Source: Roseobacter sp. (GTDB lineage: Bacteria > Pseudomonadota > Alphaproteobacteria > Rhodobacterales > Rhodobacteraceae). Taken from it: a stretch of DNA of 7,270 nt. The stretch is taken from NCBI GenBank assembly GCA_024636425.1, contig JAGXHB010000181.1:1-7270 (forward strand), read 5' to 3'. Both the position numbers and the translations under genes were made by a program. A model generated the notes under the pieces. The model worked only from the letters and a program-made list of their open reading frames with translations. It ran no database searches and was not told the DNA's origin. Shown one piece after another: positions 1 through 6,113 of the stretch. The stretch's first letter is position 1. Every line of letters starts with the position of its first letter.

Positions 1-212
1 ACGATTTCATCGGCCGCAAGGTGCTGGGCCGGGAACCTGAGCCCGGCGAACAGCCCAACATCCTGCAGGACTATGCCAATACATCCTCCGCCGGATCAAT
101 TATTGCATTCTCAAAGTATTCCAACGACTTGCAGGATGGCGCTATAGGATTGATCTGTTCCTTCGGGGCGGGCTATTCCGTTGGTTCGGTACTTGTCGAA
201 CGCCACGGCTGA
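1..212 (+). CDS. Beta-ketoacyl-ACP synthase III, C-terminal end (5' truncated by window)
   Basis: Only the last 69 residues are in the window, read in frame from base 3 to a TGA at 210-212. This is the C-terminal half-fold of a thiolase-superfamily ketoacyl-ACP synthase III, which condenses an acyl-CoA starter with malonyl-ACP in fatty acid synthesis in the cytoplasm. What shows this is the segment YANTSSAGSIIAF, containing the Asn of the family's Cys-His-Asn catalytic set, and the closing glycine loop SFGAGYSVGSVLV typical of the FabH C-terminus. The catalytic His (HQAN-type motif) should lie just off the left edge, and Cys further upstream. The NTSSAGSIIAF form resembles the FabH-like beta-ketodecanoyl-ACP synthases (PA3286 type) more than housekeeping FabH; that subtype is from memory and uncertain. 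There is no recognisable intrinsic terminator before tdk. Confidence 0.8.
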   Translation, partial: DFIGRKVLGREPEPGEQPNILQDYANTSSAGSIIAFSKYSNDLQDGAIGLICSFGAGYSVGSVLVERHG

Positions 213-270
213 CCGCTTGCGGCAGTGTGAAACGCAGCGAAACAAGTCTTTAAAAACCGTTAAACCGAGC

Positions 271-298
271 TTGATGGCGCGGCACCGCTGACTGTAAA
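271..298 (+). promoter_or_regulatory. Weak candidate promoter for tdk
   Basis: TTGATG (271-276) and TGTAAA (293-298) are separated by 16 bases, each matching 4 of 6 positions of the sigma-70 consensus. If used, transcription would start at about 305, nearly on the tdk ATG at 306, which would make a leaderless or almost leaderless message. Consistent with that, there is no good Shine-Dalgarno sequence before the ATG (only AGAG close to it). Both hexamers are weak, so this is a suggestion. The rest of the 93-base gap (213-305) shows nothing else I can support. Confidence 0.2.
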
Positions 299-305
299 CA
301 GAGCC

Positions 306-884
306 ATGGCAAAGCTGTATTTTCACTACTCCACCATGAACGCAGGCAAATCCACGGTGCTGCTGCAAGCCGCGCATAATTACGTGGAGCGCGGCATGGT
401 ACCCTATCTGATCACCGCGCAATTCGACAACCGCGCGGGTGAAGGTCGCATCGCGTCACGCATCGGCATCGGTCAGGAAGCCGACACTTTCGGGCCCGGT
501 GAAGATCTGTTCGCCAAGATTGAAGGTCGTCTGAAATCAGGGCCTTGCGCGTGCATCTTCATCGACGAAGCGCAATTCCTCAGCAGCGACCAAGTCTGGC
601 AACTGGCCCGCACTGTGGATGATCTGAGCGTGCCGATCATGTGCTACGGGTTGCGCGTGGATTTTCAGGGCATGCTTTTTCCCGGCTCTGCCACATTGCT
701 GGCGCTGGCCGACGAAATGCGCGAAGTCCGCACGATCTGTCACTGCGGCAAGAAAGCCACGATGGTTGTCCGTCAAGACGCCACCGGCCAGGTCATCAAG
801 GAAGGCGCGCAAGTCCAGATTGGCGGGAACGAGACTTATGTCTCGCTCTGCCGTCGTCACTGGCGCGAGGCCGTAGGCCGCTAA
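306..884 (+). CDS. tdk: Thymidine kinase (type II, Tdk)
   Basis: Phosphorylates thymidine to dTMP with ATP in the pyrimidine salvage pathway (cytoplasm, tetrameric in the family). The 192-residue protein opens MAKLYFHYSTMNAGKS, with the P-loop at residues 11-17 (MNAGKST). The Walker B-like stretch CIFIDEAQF (83-91) carries the likely catalytic base Glu88. A conserved CYGLRVDFQG follows at 113-122. The structural zinc site is formed by Cys145 and Cys147 (ICHCGKK) and Cys182 and His185 (LCRRHW), and the substrate-lasso region QIGGNETYVS sits at 171-180. All match the E. coli-type enzyme, which is slightly longer (about 205 residues) at its C-terminus. The start is the first ATG and gives the canonical N-terminus. 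Its TAA overlaps the stop of the convergent dehydrogenase gene by four bases. Confidence 0.97.
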   Translation: MAKLYFHYSTMNAGKSTVLLQAAHNYVERGMVPYLITAQFDNRAGEGRIASRIGIGQEADTFGPGEDLFAKIEGRLKSGPCACIFIDEAQFLSSDQVWQLARTVDDLSVPIMCYGLRVDFQGMLFPGSATLLALADEMREVRTICHCGKKATMVVRQDATGQVIKEGAQVQIGGNETYVSLCRRHWREAVGR

Positions 885-1831
885 ACCGCGTTCGGCGGCG
901 TTTCGCCCGCGACCCCGGCTTTCAAATTCTCAACCGCCATCATCCACATATCCACACGTACCTCGTGAGAGGCTGTACCCAAATGCGGCAATAGCACCAC
1001 GTTATCCAGTGCACGCAATTCAGCCGGAACGTCAGGTTCAAACTCGTAGACATCAAGCCCGGCCCCACCAATGGAGCGGTTTTGCAAGGCCTGTATCAAG
1101 GCTGCTTCTTCGACCACATTGCCGCGTGAAATGTTAATGATGAATCCATGCGGCTGCATCGCGGCAAGCACCTGTGCGTCGATCATATGATGCGTGTCAT
1201 CACCTCCGGGAACGGCAATCACCACCACATCAACAGCGCCCGCCAACGTCTTGAGATCGTTGACATGATCTGCCGGGTAGGCGAGCGTTTTGCTGCTGCG
1301 GCTGAAGTACTTCACGTCCATCGAAAAGCCGTAGTGACACCGCCGCGCAATCGCCTGACCGATCCGGCCCATGCCGACGATGCCGACCGTCTTGCCCGTC
1401 AGGTGCATGCCAAGCAACTGCGAAGGATGCCAGCCTGACCAATTGCCTGACCGGACCAGCCGCTCGCCTTCGCCCGCGCGCCGCGCAGCCATCAACATCA
1501 GCGTCATAGCAATATCAGCCGTGGCATCGGTGACGGCACCCGGCGTATTCGAAACCAGAACACCGGCATCCCGCGCCGCGACGACGTCAATATGATTGTA
1601 GCCGACCCCGAAGTTCGCAATCATTTTGCAACGCGGGTTACCGGCTTTCGCAAAGATGTCTGCGGAGAATCTGTCTCCCAAAGTGGGCAGCACGCCGTCA
1701 AAATCGTTCAGGGCCGCAACGAGTTCATCGTCCGTTAACGGGTCAGAGGTATCACGATAGCTGACCTCATATCCCTCAAGGGCAGCGTGAACCTCGTCAG
1801 GTGCGGGCCGGGCAATAAGGAGCTTTTTCAA
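881..1831 (-). CDS. D-isomer-specific 2-hydroxyacid dehydrogenase (glyoxylate/hydroxypyruvate reductase-like)
   Basis: A 316-residue cytoplasmic NAD(P)H-dependent oxidoreductase interconverting a 2-keto acid and the D-2-hydroxy acid. Seen: the dinucleotide-binding GxGxxG at 153-158 (GMGRIG) inside the central Rossmann domain, and the family catalytic triad Arg236 (NISRGNV), Glu265 (VYEFEP) and His283 (LPHLGTAS). The NFGVGYNHID and NTPGAVTDATAD segments (73-106) are typical of glyoxylate/hydroxypyruvate or D-glycerate dehydrogenases, but exact substrate cannot be read from sequence. The start is TTG at 1831-1829: no in-frame ATG lies immediately upstream, MKKLLIARP is a normal family N-terminus, and a perfect GGAGGA sits 8 bases before it. 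The start overlaps the csaA stop by four bases, so it is the last gene of the leftward cluster and probably translated by coupling. Its TAG overlaps the tdk stop. Confidence 0.92.
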   Translation of the reverse strand: MKKLLIARPAPDEVHAALEGYEVSYRDTSDPLTDDELVAALNDFDGVLPTLGDRFSADIFAKAGNPRCKMIANFGVGYNHIDVVAARDAGVLVSNTPGAVTDATADIAMTLMLMAARRAGEGERLVRSGNWSGWHPSQLLGMHLTGKTVGIVGMGRIGQAIARRCHYGFSMDVKYFSRSSKTLAYPADHVNDLKTLAGAVDVVVIAVPGGDDTHHMIDAQVLAAMQPHGFIINISRGNVVEEAALIQALQNRSIGGAGLDVYEFEPDVPAELRALDNVVLLPHLGTASHEVRVDMWMMAVENLKAGVAGETPPNAV

Positions 1832-2166
1832 TGCATGCGTCCTCCGTTGGGAGCGGGCTGCGCGGGTCGCGTCAGCACGATGGCTCCGTTTTCATCAGGC
1901 ACGCCCAGAACCAGCACTTCCGACATGAAAGGCCCGATCTGGCGCGGTGGAAAGTTAACGACACCCACGACCTGCGTGCCGATCAGCCCTTCCGGCGTGT
2001 AATGCACGGTAATCTGCGCAGAGGTCTTGCGTTCCCCGATCTCGGGGCCAAAATCGATCCAAAGCTTAATCGCAGGCTTGCGCGCCTCGGGAAAAGGTTC
2101 GGCACGGATGACCGTACCGACCCGGATATCGACCTTGAGAAAGTCGTCAAAGCTGATCTCAGTCAC
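1828..2166 (-). CDS. csaA: CsaA-like tRNA-binding domain protein
   Basis: A 112-residue single-domain protein of the CsaA/tRNA-binding OB-fold family (related to the C-terminal domain of methionyl-tRNA synthetases and to Trbp111). Members bind tRNA structure; CsaA was also described as a secretion-related chaperone, so the cellular role is unsettled. Seen: ISFDDFLKVDIRVGTVIRAE at 4-23, the RKTSAQIT strand (46-53), and the signature VVNFPPRQIGPFMSEVLVLG (69-88). Start choice: the frame stays open to a GTG at 2208, but that adds an unconserved PLPPLLTVP-type tail and has no ribosome-binding site. GTG at 2166-2164 gives VTEISFDDF, the family's usual N-terminus and normal length. It overlaps the proC stop by eight bases (GTGACTGA), pointing to termination-reinitiation coupling. 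No independent Shine-Dalgarno is obvious. Its stop overlaps the dehydrogenase TTG. Confidence 0.88.
   Translation of the reverse strand: MTEISFDDFLKVDIRVGTVIRAEPFPEARKPAIKLWIDFGPEIGERKTSAQITVHYTPEGLIGTQVVGVVNFPPRQIGPFMSEVLVLGVPDENGAIVLTRPAQPAPNGGRMH
1840..1845 (-). promoter_or_regulatory. Shine-Dalgarno GGAGGA deciding the TTG start of the dehydrogenase
   Basis: On the minus strand GGAGGA is followed after 8 bases by TTG (1831-1829). The site lies within the last codons of the csaA-like gene. The ATG between them (1835-1833) is in the csaA frame and is followed at once by CAT TGA, so it cannot start the dehydrogenase. This supports TTG as the true initiator. Confidence 0.75.
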
Positions 2167-2974
2167 GCGAGAGCTCGCGGGAACGGTCAGAAGCGGCGGC
2201 AACGGCACGTTTCAAAAGCACCGGAAAGCCGTCATCCTCGTTCATCAACACATCCAGCGCGGCTTGGGTTGTCCCGTTCGGGCTGGTCACGTTCTTGCGC
2301 AGCTGTGTCGGATCTTCGTCAGAGGATTTCGCAAGCGCCCCGGCCCCTGCGACCGTCGCAGTCGCAAGCTTGAGCGCAAGATCCTGCGGCAAGCCCTGTG
2401 CGACACCCCCGGCGGCCATCATTTCGATCATGTGAAACACATAGGCGGGGCCCGACCCGCTGACGCCGGTAACCGCGTCGATCTGCGCCTCTTCCTCCAA
2501 ACGAACGACATCCCCGACCGCGCTCAGCAGCTCTTCGGCTTCGTCCATGCCTTGCGCGCCCACATTGTCATTGCCCACAACGGCCGTGATGCCCTGACTG
2601 ATCGCTGCCGGTGTGTTCGGCATCGCGCGCACGATCGGGGTCTTTTCGCCAAGTGTTTTCTCGAACGTCGCAATCGTCGTGCCCGCCGCGACGCTGACAA
2701 AGACCGTCTGGCCGTTGCCCATCGCCTGAAGCGTCGGCAGGGCATCGCCCATCATCTGCGGTTTGACCGCCACCAACACCACGGCGGGTGCGGGTGGCAG
2801 GTCCACGTTCAACTGGATGCCCTGATCCTTGAGCCAGTCAGAGGGGTGCGGATCGATCACCCAGACCGAGGATTTCGGCAATCCCCGCGCCAGCCACCCC
2901 GCCAACATGGCAGAGCCCATCTTGCCGCAGCCCAGCAGAACAAGGCCGTCTTTTGCAATACGTGTATCTTTCAT
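2159..2974 (-). CDS. proC: Pyrroline-5-carboxylate reductase
   Basis: Catalyses the last step of proline synthesis, reducing 1-pyrroline-5-carboxylate to L-proline with NAD(P)H in the cytoplasm. The protein has 271 residues, the usual family length. Seen: the N-terminal Rossmann motif GCGKMG (15-20), VAVKPQMM (68-75), the conserved AMPNTPAAISQGIT (117-130), the substrate-site loop SGSGPAYVF (172-180), and the C-terminal ProC signature LRKNVTSPNGTTQAAL (225-240). The start is ATG 2974-2972, with GGGGA seven bases upstream. That ribosome-binding site lies inside a perfect 7-bp hairpin, so its access may be controlled. It follows the YbjN gene by 37 bases and overlaps csaA by eight, in one leftward transcription unit. 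No gamma-glutamyl kinase or phosphate reductase gene (proB or proA) is in the window. Confidence 0.97.
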   Translation of the reverse strand: MKDTRIAKDGLVLLGCGKMGSAMLAGWLARGLPKSSVWVIDPHPSDWLKDQGIQLNVDLPPAPAVVLVAVKPQMMGDALPTLQAMGNGQTVFVSVAAGTTIATFEKTLGEKTPIVRAMPNTPAAISQGITAVVGNDNVGAQGMDEAEELLSAVGDVVRLEEEAQIDAVTGVSGSGPAYVFHMIEMMAAGGVAQGLPQDLALKLATATVAGAGALAKSSDEDPTQLRKNVTSPNGTTQAALDVLMNEDDGFPVLLKRAVAAASDRSRELSRD

Positions 2975-2981
2975 GTCGGTA

Positions 2982-3005
2982 TCCCCAAGTTTTTAGCATT
3001 GGGGA
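2982..3005 (-). promoter_or_regulatory. Hairpin enclosing the proC ribosome-binding site
   Basis: Minus-strand TCCCCAA (3005-2999) pairs perfectly with TTGGGGA (2988-2982) across a 10-base loop. The 3' arm contains GGGGA, the only Shine-Dalgarno-like sequence before the proC ATG (2974), at 7 bases spacing. The upstream gene stops at 3014-3012, so a terminating ribosome should cover the 5' arm and free the site. That suggests coupling of proC translation to the YbjN gene. It is not a good intrinsic terminator because no U-run follows. The pairing is seen; the regulatory role is inferred. Confidence 0.5.
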
Positions 3006-3011
3006 CAACAC

Positions 3012-3512
3012 TTAAGCGTGGCCGTACGCCTCTGCAATGGCAACCTGAATGGCTTGGCGCGGTGTCTGGTCGCCCCAGACCACCAGTTGCACCGCGGGAT
3101 AGTAGCGTTCCGCGCTCAGCACGGCCGCACCGATCATCATGTCAATCTGCGCTGCGGTGGCATCCTGACCGCCCGTCAGGATCAGTCCATATCGGTAGAC
3201 CATCATCTTTTGCTCTGGCCAGAAGCTGAACGCACCGGTCCAGCATTGATCATTCACATCATTCAGCAGGTGGTAAAGGGCGGGCAGTTTTTCCTCGGGC
3301 GGCTCCATCTCGAAGGTGCAGACAAGGCGGAGCGTTTCGTCATATGCAGACCAAGCCAGCGTGATGGAGTATGTCCGCCACTGCCCTTCGACCGCCATCG
3401 CGATCTGCTCATCCGAAATACGGTCGAAATCCCAGTCATTGAACGCTGCCAGCGTTTCTACGATGTCGATGGGATGAACTTCTTCGTCAAGATACTGCTC
3501 GTTCAGGGCCAT
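3012..3512 (-). CDS. YbjN domain-containing protein
   Basis: A 166-residue soluble protein with the YbjN fold, which is related to type III secretion chaperone-like folds. Its molecular role is not established; E. coli YbjN has been linked to motility, biofilm and stress phenotypes. Seen: an acidic N-terminus with PIDIVETLAAFNDWDFDRIS (14-33), the YSITLAWSAYDETLRLVCTF sheet region (48-67), the LPALYHLLNDVNDQCWTGAF core (76-95) with the Trp-Gly pattern typical of the family, and VYRYGLILTGG (105-115). No signal peptide or membrane segment. The frame is open to 3668, but the added 52 residues look like untranslated leader. ATG 3512-3510 is preceded by GAGGTG at 7 bases and gives the canonical start. 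It is first in the leftward cluster with proC, and so near the promoter. Confidence 0.88.
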   Translation of the reverse strand: MALNEQYLDEEVHPIDIVETLAAFNDWDFDRISDEQIAMAVEGQWRTYSITLAWSAYDETLRLVCTFEMEPPEEKLPALYHLLNDVNDQCWTGAFSFWPEQKMMVYRYGLILTGGQDATAAQIDMMIGAAVLSAERYYPAVQLVVWGDQTPRQAIQVAIAEAYGHA

Positions 3513-3762
3513 TTTGTGCCACCTCATTTGGACCACGGGTCGAAGTGCTGCCGCACCGCAACGCGTTGATGTATCTACTATAGAGTGCCGACTATACCGA
3601 CACTCCATACCAGATATGGTGCGCATATGACATGCGTGTGGCAAGCCTTTTTCTGTGGAGAACCACAAAAGATGGGGGATAACATCAGTATGTTGTGGAT
3701 AAAGCTGCGAATACTACAAAACCTTGTAATTCGCTCTGCGGCAAGAATGTGCAACCCGTAAC
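3513..3762 (-). promoter_or_regulatory. Leader/promoter region of the leftward YbjN-proC-csaA cluster
   Basis: Noncoding stretch between the YbjN gene and the ubiK terminator. Two minus-strand TATAGT sequences (3582-3577 and 3596-3591), each 5 of 6 to the -10 consensus, lie 65-80 bases before the ATG, but neither has a convincing -35. They flank an imperfect inverted repeat with arms GAGTG (3583-3587) and CACTC (3601-3605). A 10-base palindrome CAACGCGTTG is at 3559-3568. Further upstream sits TGTGG-AGAA-CCACA (3654-3667), a small inverted repeat overlapping the first of three DnaA-box-like sites. Short open frames here show no protein-like composition. The promoter assignment is inferred from position. 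Confidence 0.35.
3654..3702 (-). promoter_or_regulatory. Three phased DnaA-box-like sequences
   Basis: Read on the minus strand: TTATCCACA (3702-3694, exact match to the classical box TTATNCACA), TTATCCCCC (3682-3674, 7 of 9) and TTCTCCACA (3662-3654, 8 of 9). All face the same way, and their starts are exactly 20 bp apart, about two helical turns. Such an array could be a DnaA-controlled promoter element upstream of the YbjN-proC cluster, or a DnaA-titrating site. No dnaA, dnaN, hemE or parAB gene is nearby, so I do not call a replication origin. Sequence match and spacing are seen; binding is inferred. Confidence 0.4.
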
Positions 3763-3796
3763 GTAAAAACACCCGGGCAGCTGCCCGGGTGTTCAT
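3763..3796 (-). terminator. Intrinsic terminator of ubiK
   Basis: A perfect 26-base palindrome (3768-3793), whose half is AACACCCGGGCAG, folds as an 11-bp GC-rich stem with AGCT loop. On the minus strand it runs into a T-run (complement of A3765-3769). It begins 36 bases past the ubiK stop. On the plus strand no T-run follows, so it acts leftward. It should also insulate the YbjN promoter from ubiK transcription. Confidence 0.9.
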
Positions 3797-3829
3797 TGAA
3801 GCAAATTGGTTGGTATAGGAAGGGCTGAT

Positions 3830-4072
3830 TCAGCCTTTGGCTTCCATCTCATCAAGCCGTGCCTTTAGCGTATCGTTCTCTTCGCGGGCCTTTTGCGCCA
3901 TGGCGCGCACTGCGTCGAATTCATCACGCGTCACGAAGTCGCGGTCGGCAAGCCAGCGGTCAAGCATGCCCTTCATGGCTGTTTCCGCTTCGGTCTTTGC
4001 CCCTTGGGCAACGCCCATGGCATTGGTCATCATCTGCGAAATATCGTCAAAAATCTTGTTGCGGGTCTGCAT
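3830..4072 (-). CDS. ubiK: Ubiquinone biosynthesis accessory factor UbiK (BMFP/YqiC family)
   Basis: A small 80-residue coiled-coil protein. In E. coli UbiK interacts with UbiJ and is needed for efficient aerobic ubiquinone synthesis; earlier work described the family as membrane-fusogenic (BMFP) proteins. Seen: an amphipathic N-terminal half (NKIFDDISQMMTNAMGVAQG, 5-24), a central LADRDFVTRDEFDAVRAMAQ (41-60) that matches the LVSREEFD-type family core, and a charged heptad-like C-terminal coil (61-78, ending LKARLDEMEAKG). The start is ATG 4072-4070 with AGGAGA six bases upstream; the 29-residue in-frame extension upstream is not protein-like. It is divergent from lgt, single-gene, and closed by a strong terminator. 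Confidence 0.9.
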   Translation of the reverse strand: MQTRNKIFDDISQMMTNAMGVAQGAKTEAETAMKGMLDRWLADRDFVTRDEFDAVRAMAQKAREENDTLKARLDEMEAKG

Positions 4073-4167
4073 GTTTGTTCTCCTGATCGGCTGTTGATCT
4101 CTATATGGTGTGCGAAGGCCCGTCCCGCAAGGTTGACTTCGGCGCGCGGGCAGGCTCAATCAGGCCC
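4073..4167. promoter_or_regulatory. Divergent promoter region between ubiK and lgt
   Basis: These 95 bases must supply both starts of transcription. Leftward, TATAGA lies about 35 bases before the ubiK ATG, with only a TTGCGG at 19 bases spacing as a possible -35. Rightward, TTGACT (4133-4138) is a fair -35 for lgt, but the sequence 16-17 bases further on (CTCAAT) is a poor -10. The hexamers are weak; the region is called because the flanking genes diverge. Confidence 0.35.
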
Positions 4168-5052
4168 ATGATCGCAATGCTCCCCTTTCCTGACCTGTCG
4201 CCCGAGATTTTCTCGATTACCGTCTTCGACTTTACGTTTGCGCTGCGCTGGTACGCGCTGGCCTATATCGTCGGCATCCTTCTGGGCTGGCGGGTGGTGG
4301 TCCGCGCCGTGAGCCGCCCCGATCTGTGGAAAGCCGGCAAGCCCGTGATGACCCGACAACAGGTCGAAGATTTGCTGTTCTGGGTCATTTTCGGGGTCAT
4401 TCTGGGCGGCAGGCTGGGCTATGTGCTGTTTTATCAACCGGGTTACTACCTCAGCAATCCGTTCCAGATCCTGCGCCTGTGGGAAGGCGGCATGTCCTTT
4501 CACGGGGGTGCCATCGGCGTCATCCTGGCCGGGATTTACTATACGAGAAAGCATGGAATCAGCACGATCTCGACAGGAGATGTCATCTGTCTCGGGCTGG
4601 CACCGGGGCTGCTGCTGGGGCGATTGGCCAACTTCATAAACGCGGAACTTTGGGGACGTCCGACCGACCTGCCCTGGGGCGTTGCCTTTCCCACCCGTGC
4701 GGCACAGGACTGCCCCAACGTGATCGGCATCTGCGCGCGCCATCCGTCGCAGCTTTACGAAGCGCTGCTGGAAGGGCTGATCCTCGGCGCACTGCTGATC
4801 TACATGGCATGGCGGCGTGGTGCGCTGAAATCCGAAGGTCTGGTCGGCGGCACGTTTCTGGCGGGCTACGGTCTGGCGCGCTTTGTGGTCGAATTCGTGC
4901 GCCAGCCCGACGCGCAATTCATCAGCCCCGGTAACCCGCTTGGCCTTGCATGGCATGTCGGCGGCTGGGGTCTGACGATGGGGCAGATCCTGTGTCTGCC
5001 GATGATCGCCATCGGGGTGTTTCTGATCCTGCGGGCCAGACGGGCGGCATGA
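4168..5052 (+). CDS. lgt: Prolipoprotein diacylglyceryl transferase
   Basis: Inner-membrane enzyme that moves the diacylglyceryl group of phosphatidylglycerol to the lipobox cysteine of prolipoproteins, the first step of lipoprotein maturation. 294 residues with about seven hydrophobic segments (for example 26-42, 68-90, 112-124, 139-150, 204-214, 228-243 and 272-289). Seen: GGMSFHGGAIG (107-117) with the conserved His; the Lgt signature core GRLANFINAELWGRP (151-165); RHPSQLYEALLEG (191-203); and RFVVEFVRQPD (238-248). The start at 4168 (MIAMLPFPDLSPEIF) is chosen because it gives the family N-terminus; the frame is open to an ATG at 4105 but that adds non-family residues. The ribosome-binding site is poor (AGG at 4162). 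It leads the lgt-midA-pgeF operon, overlapping midA by ATGA. Confidence 0.97.
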   Translation: MIAMLPFPDLSPEIFSITVFDFTFALRWYALAYIVGILLGWRVVVRAVSRPDLWKAGKPVMTRQQVEDLLFWVIFGVILGGRLGYVLFYQPGYYLSNPFQILRLWEGGMSFHGGAIGVILAGIYYTRKHGISTISTGDVICLGLAPGLLLGRLANFINAELWGRPTDLPWGVAFPTRAAQDCPNVIGICARHPSQLYEALLEGLILGALLIYMAWRRGALKSEGLVGGTFLAGYGLARFVVEFVRQPDAQFISPGNPLGLAWHVGGWGLTMGQILCLPMIAIGVFLILRARRAA

Positions 5053-6113
5053 CGGCGCTGCTCGACCATATCAAGCATCAGATCCGCGCAAACGGGCCGA
5101 TGCGCATCGACGACTACATGGCCACCTGCCTGCTACATCCCAAGCACGGGTATTACACCACCCGTGACCCGTTGGGGGCGCAAGGCGATTTCATCACAGC
5201 CCCCGAGATCAGCCAGATGTTCGGTGAGCTGATCGGTCTGTCCCTGGCGCAAACCTGGGTGGATCAAGGATCACCCGACCGCTTCACACTGGCAGAGCTT
5301 GGCCCCGGGCGCGGCACGTTGATGGCCGACATCCTCCGGGCCACCAAGGGCGTTGCCGGCTTTGCTGACGCAGCCCACCTCGTGCTGGTCGAGGCGTCGC
5401 CCACGCTGCGCGACATCCAACGCACCACGCTTGAGGGGGTTTCAGTGACATGGGCCGACAGGACCGACGCCCTGCCCGACCAGCCGCTTTATCTGGTGGC
5501 GAACGAGTTTTTTGATGCGCTGCCGATCCGCCAGTTTGTGCGCAGCGGCCGGGGTTGGCGCGAACGTCAGGTCGGCCTTCAGGATGACACGCTGGTCTTT
5601 GGCTTGGGGCCCGTCCTGCCACAGCCATCGCTTGCCGACCGGATCGAGGATACCCAAGATGGCGATCTGGTCGAGGATTGCGCGCAAATTGCCCCCCTGC
5701 TTCATCCCATAGCGACCCGCATCGCAACCCACGGCGGGGCGGCGCTGATCATGGACTACGGCGATTGGCGTACGCTGGGGGATACGTTTCAGGCGCTGCG
5801 GGCCCATCAACAGATTGACCCGCTGGCATCACCCGGCGACTGTGACTTGACCGCCCATGTCGATTTTGAAAAGCTTGCCCTGGCCGCAGCCCCTGCCCGG
5901 TATTCGCGCGTCACACCGCAAGGCGTTTTCCTTGAGCGTCTTGGCATCACGCAGCGGGCACAATCTTTGGCCGGATCGTTGCGGGATGGTGCCCTCGAGG
6001 CACATATCGCAGCACATCGACGCTTGACGCACCCGTCAGAAATGGGAAACCTGTTCAAGGTGATGGGGCTATTTCCACCGACGCAGACCCCGCCACCGGG
6101 ATTGGAGCCATGA
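5049..6113 (+). CDS. Class I SAM-dependent methyltransferase, MidA/NDUFAF7 family
   Basis: A 354-residue cytoplasmic protein of the DUF185/MidA family. The mitochondrial member NDUFAF7 dimethylates an arginine of the NDUFS2 subunit and is needed for complex I assembly; the bacterial counterpart would act on NuoD, which is inference. Seen: HPKHGYYTTRDPLGAQGDFI (30-49) continuing into TAPEISQMFGE, a diagnostic N-terminal block; the SAM-binding motif AELGPGRGTLM (82-92); the acidic second strand end LVEAS (113-117); and NEFFDALPIRQF (152-163), the strongly conserved family motif. The C-terminal part includes MDYGDW and the VDFEKLA segment. The start is ATG 5049-5051 overlapping the lgt stop by four bases (ATGA); a longer frame from 4950 lies within lgt. 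Translation is probably coupled to lgt and to pgeF downstream. Confidence 0.93.
   Translation: MTALLDHIKHQIRANGPMRIDDYMATCLLHPKHGYYTTRDPLGAQGDFITAPEISQMFGELIGLSLAQTWVDQGSPDRFTLAELGPGRGTLMADILRATKGVAGFADAAHLVLVEASPTLRDIQRTTLEGVSVTWADRTDALPDQPLYLVANEFFDALPIRQFVRSGRGWRERQVGLQDDTLVFGLGPVLPQPSLADRIEDTQDGDLVEDCAQIAPLLHPIATRIATHGGAALIMDYGDWRTLGDTFQALRAHQQIDPLASPGDCDLTAHVDFEKLALAAAPARYSRVTPQGVFLERLGITQRAQSLAGSLRDGALEAHIAAHRRLTHPSEMGNLFKVMGLFPPTQTPPPGLEP

Noticed and set aside
2167..2208. Longer csaA form from GTG 2208
   Set aside because: It lacks a ribosome-binding site and adds a proline-rich tail not seen in the family; the GTG at 2166 gives the normal N-terminus and length.
2027..3229. Long plus-strand open frame of 400 codons opposite csaA and proC
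   Set aside because: It is antisense to two clearly identified genes, its residues (rich in Arg, His and Pro) are typical of a GC-rich shadow frame, and no domain is visible.
3513..3668. N-terminal extension of the YbjN protein by 52 residues
   Set aside because: The extra residues are not family-like, the extension covers the promoter-like region, and the internal ATG at 3512 has a GAGGTG ribosome-binding site at the right distance.
3654..3702. Chromosomal replication origin
   Set aside because: Only three DnaA-like boxes, no clear AT-rich unwinding region, and none of the usual neighbours (dnaA, dnaN, hemE, parAB) in the window.
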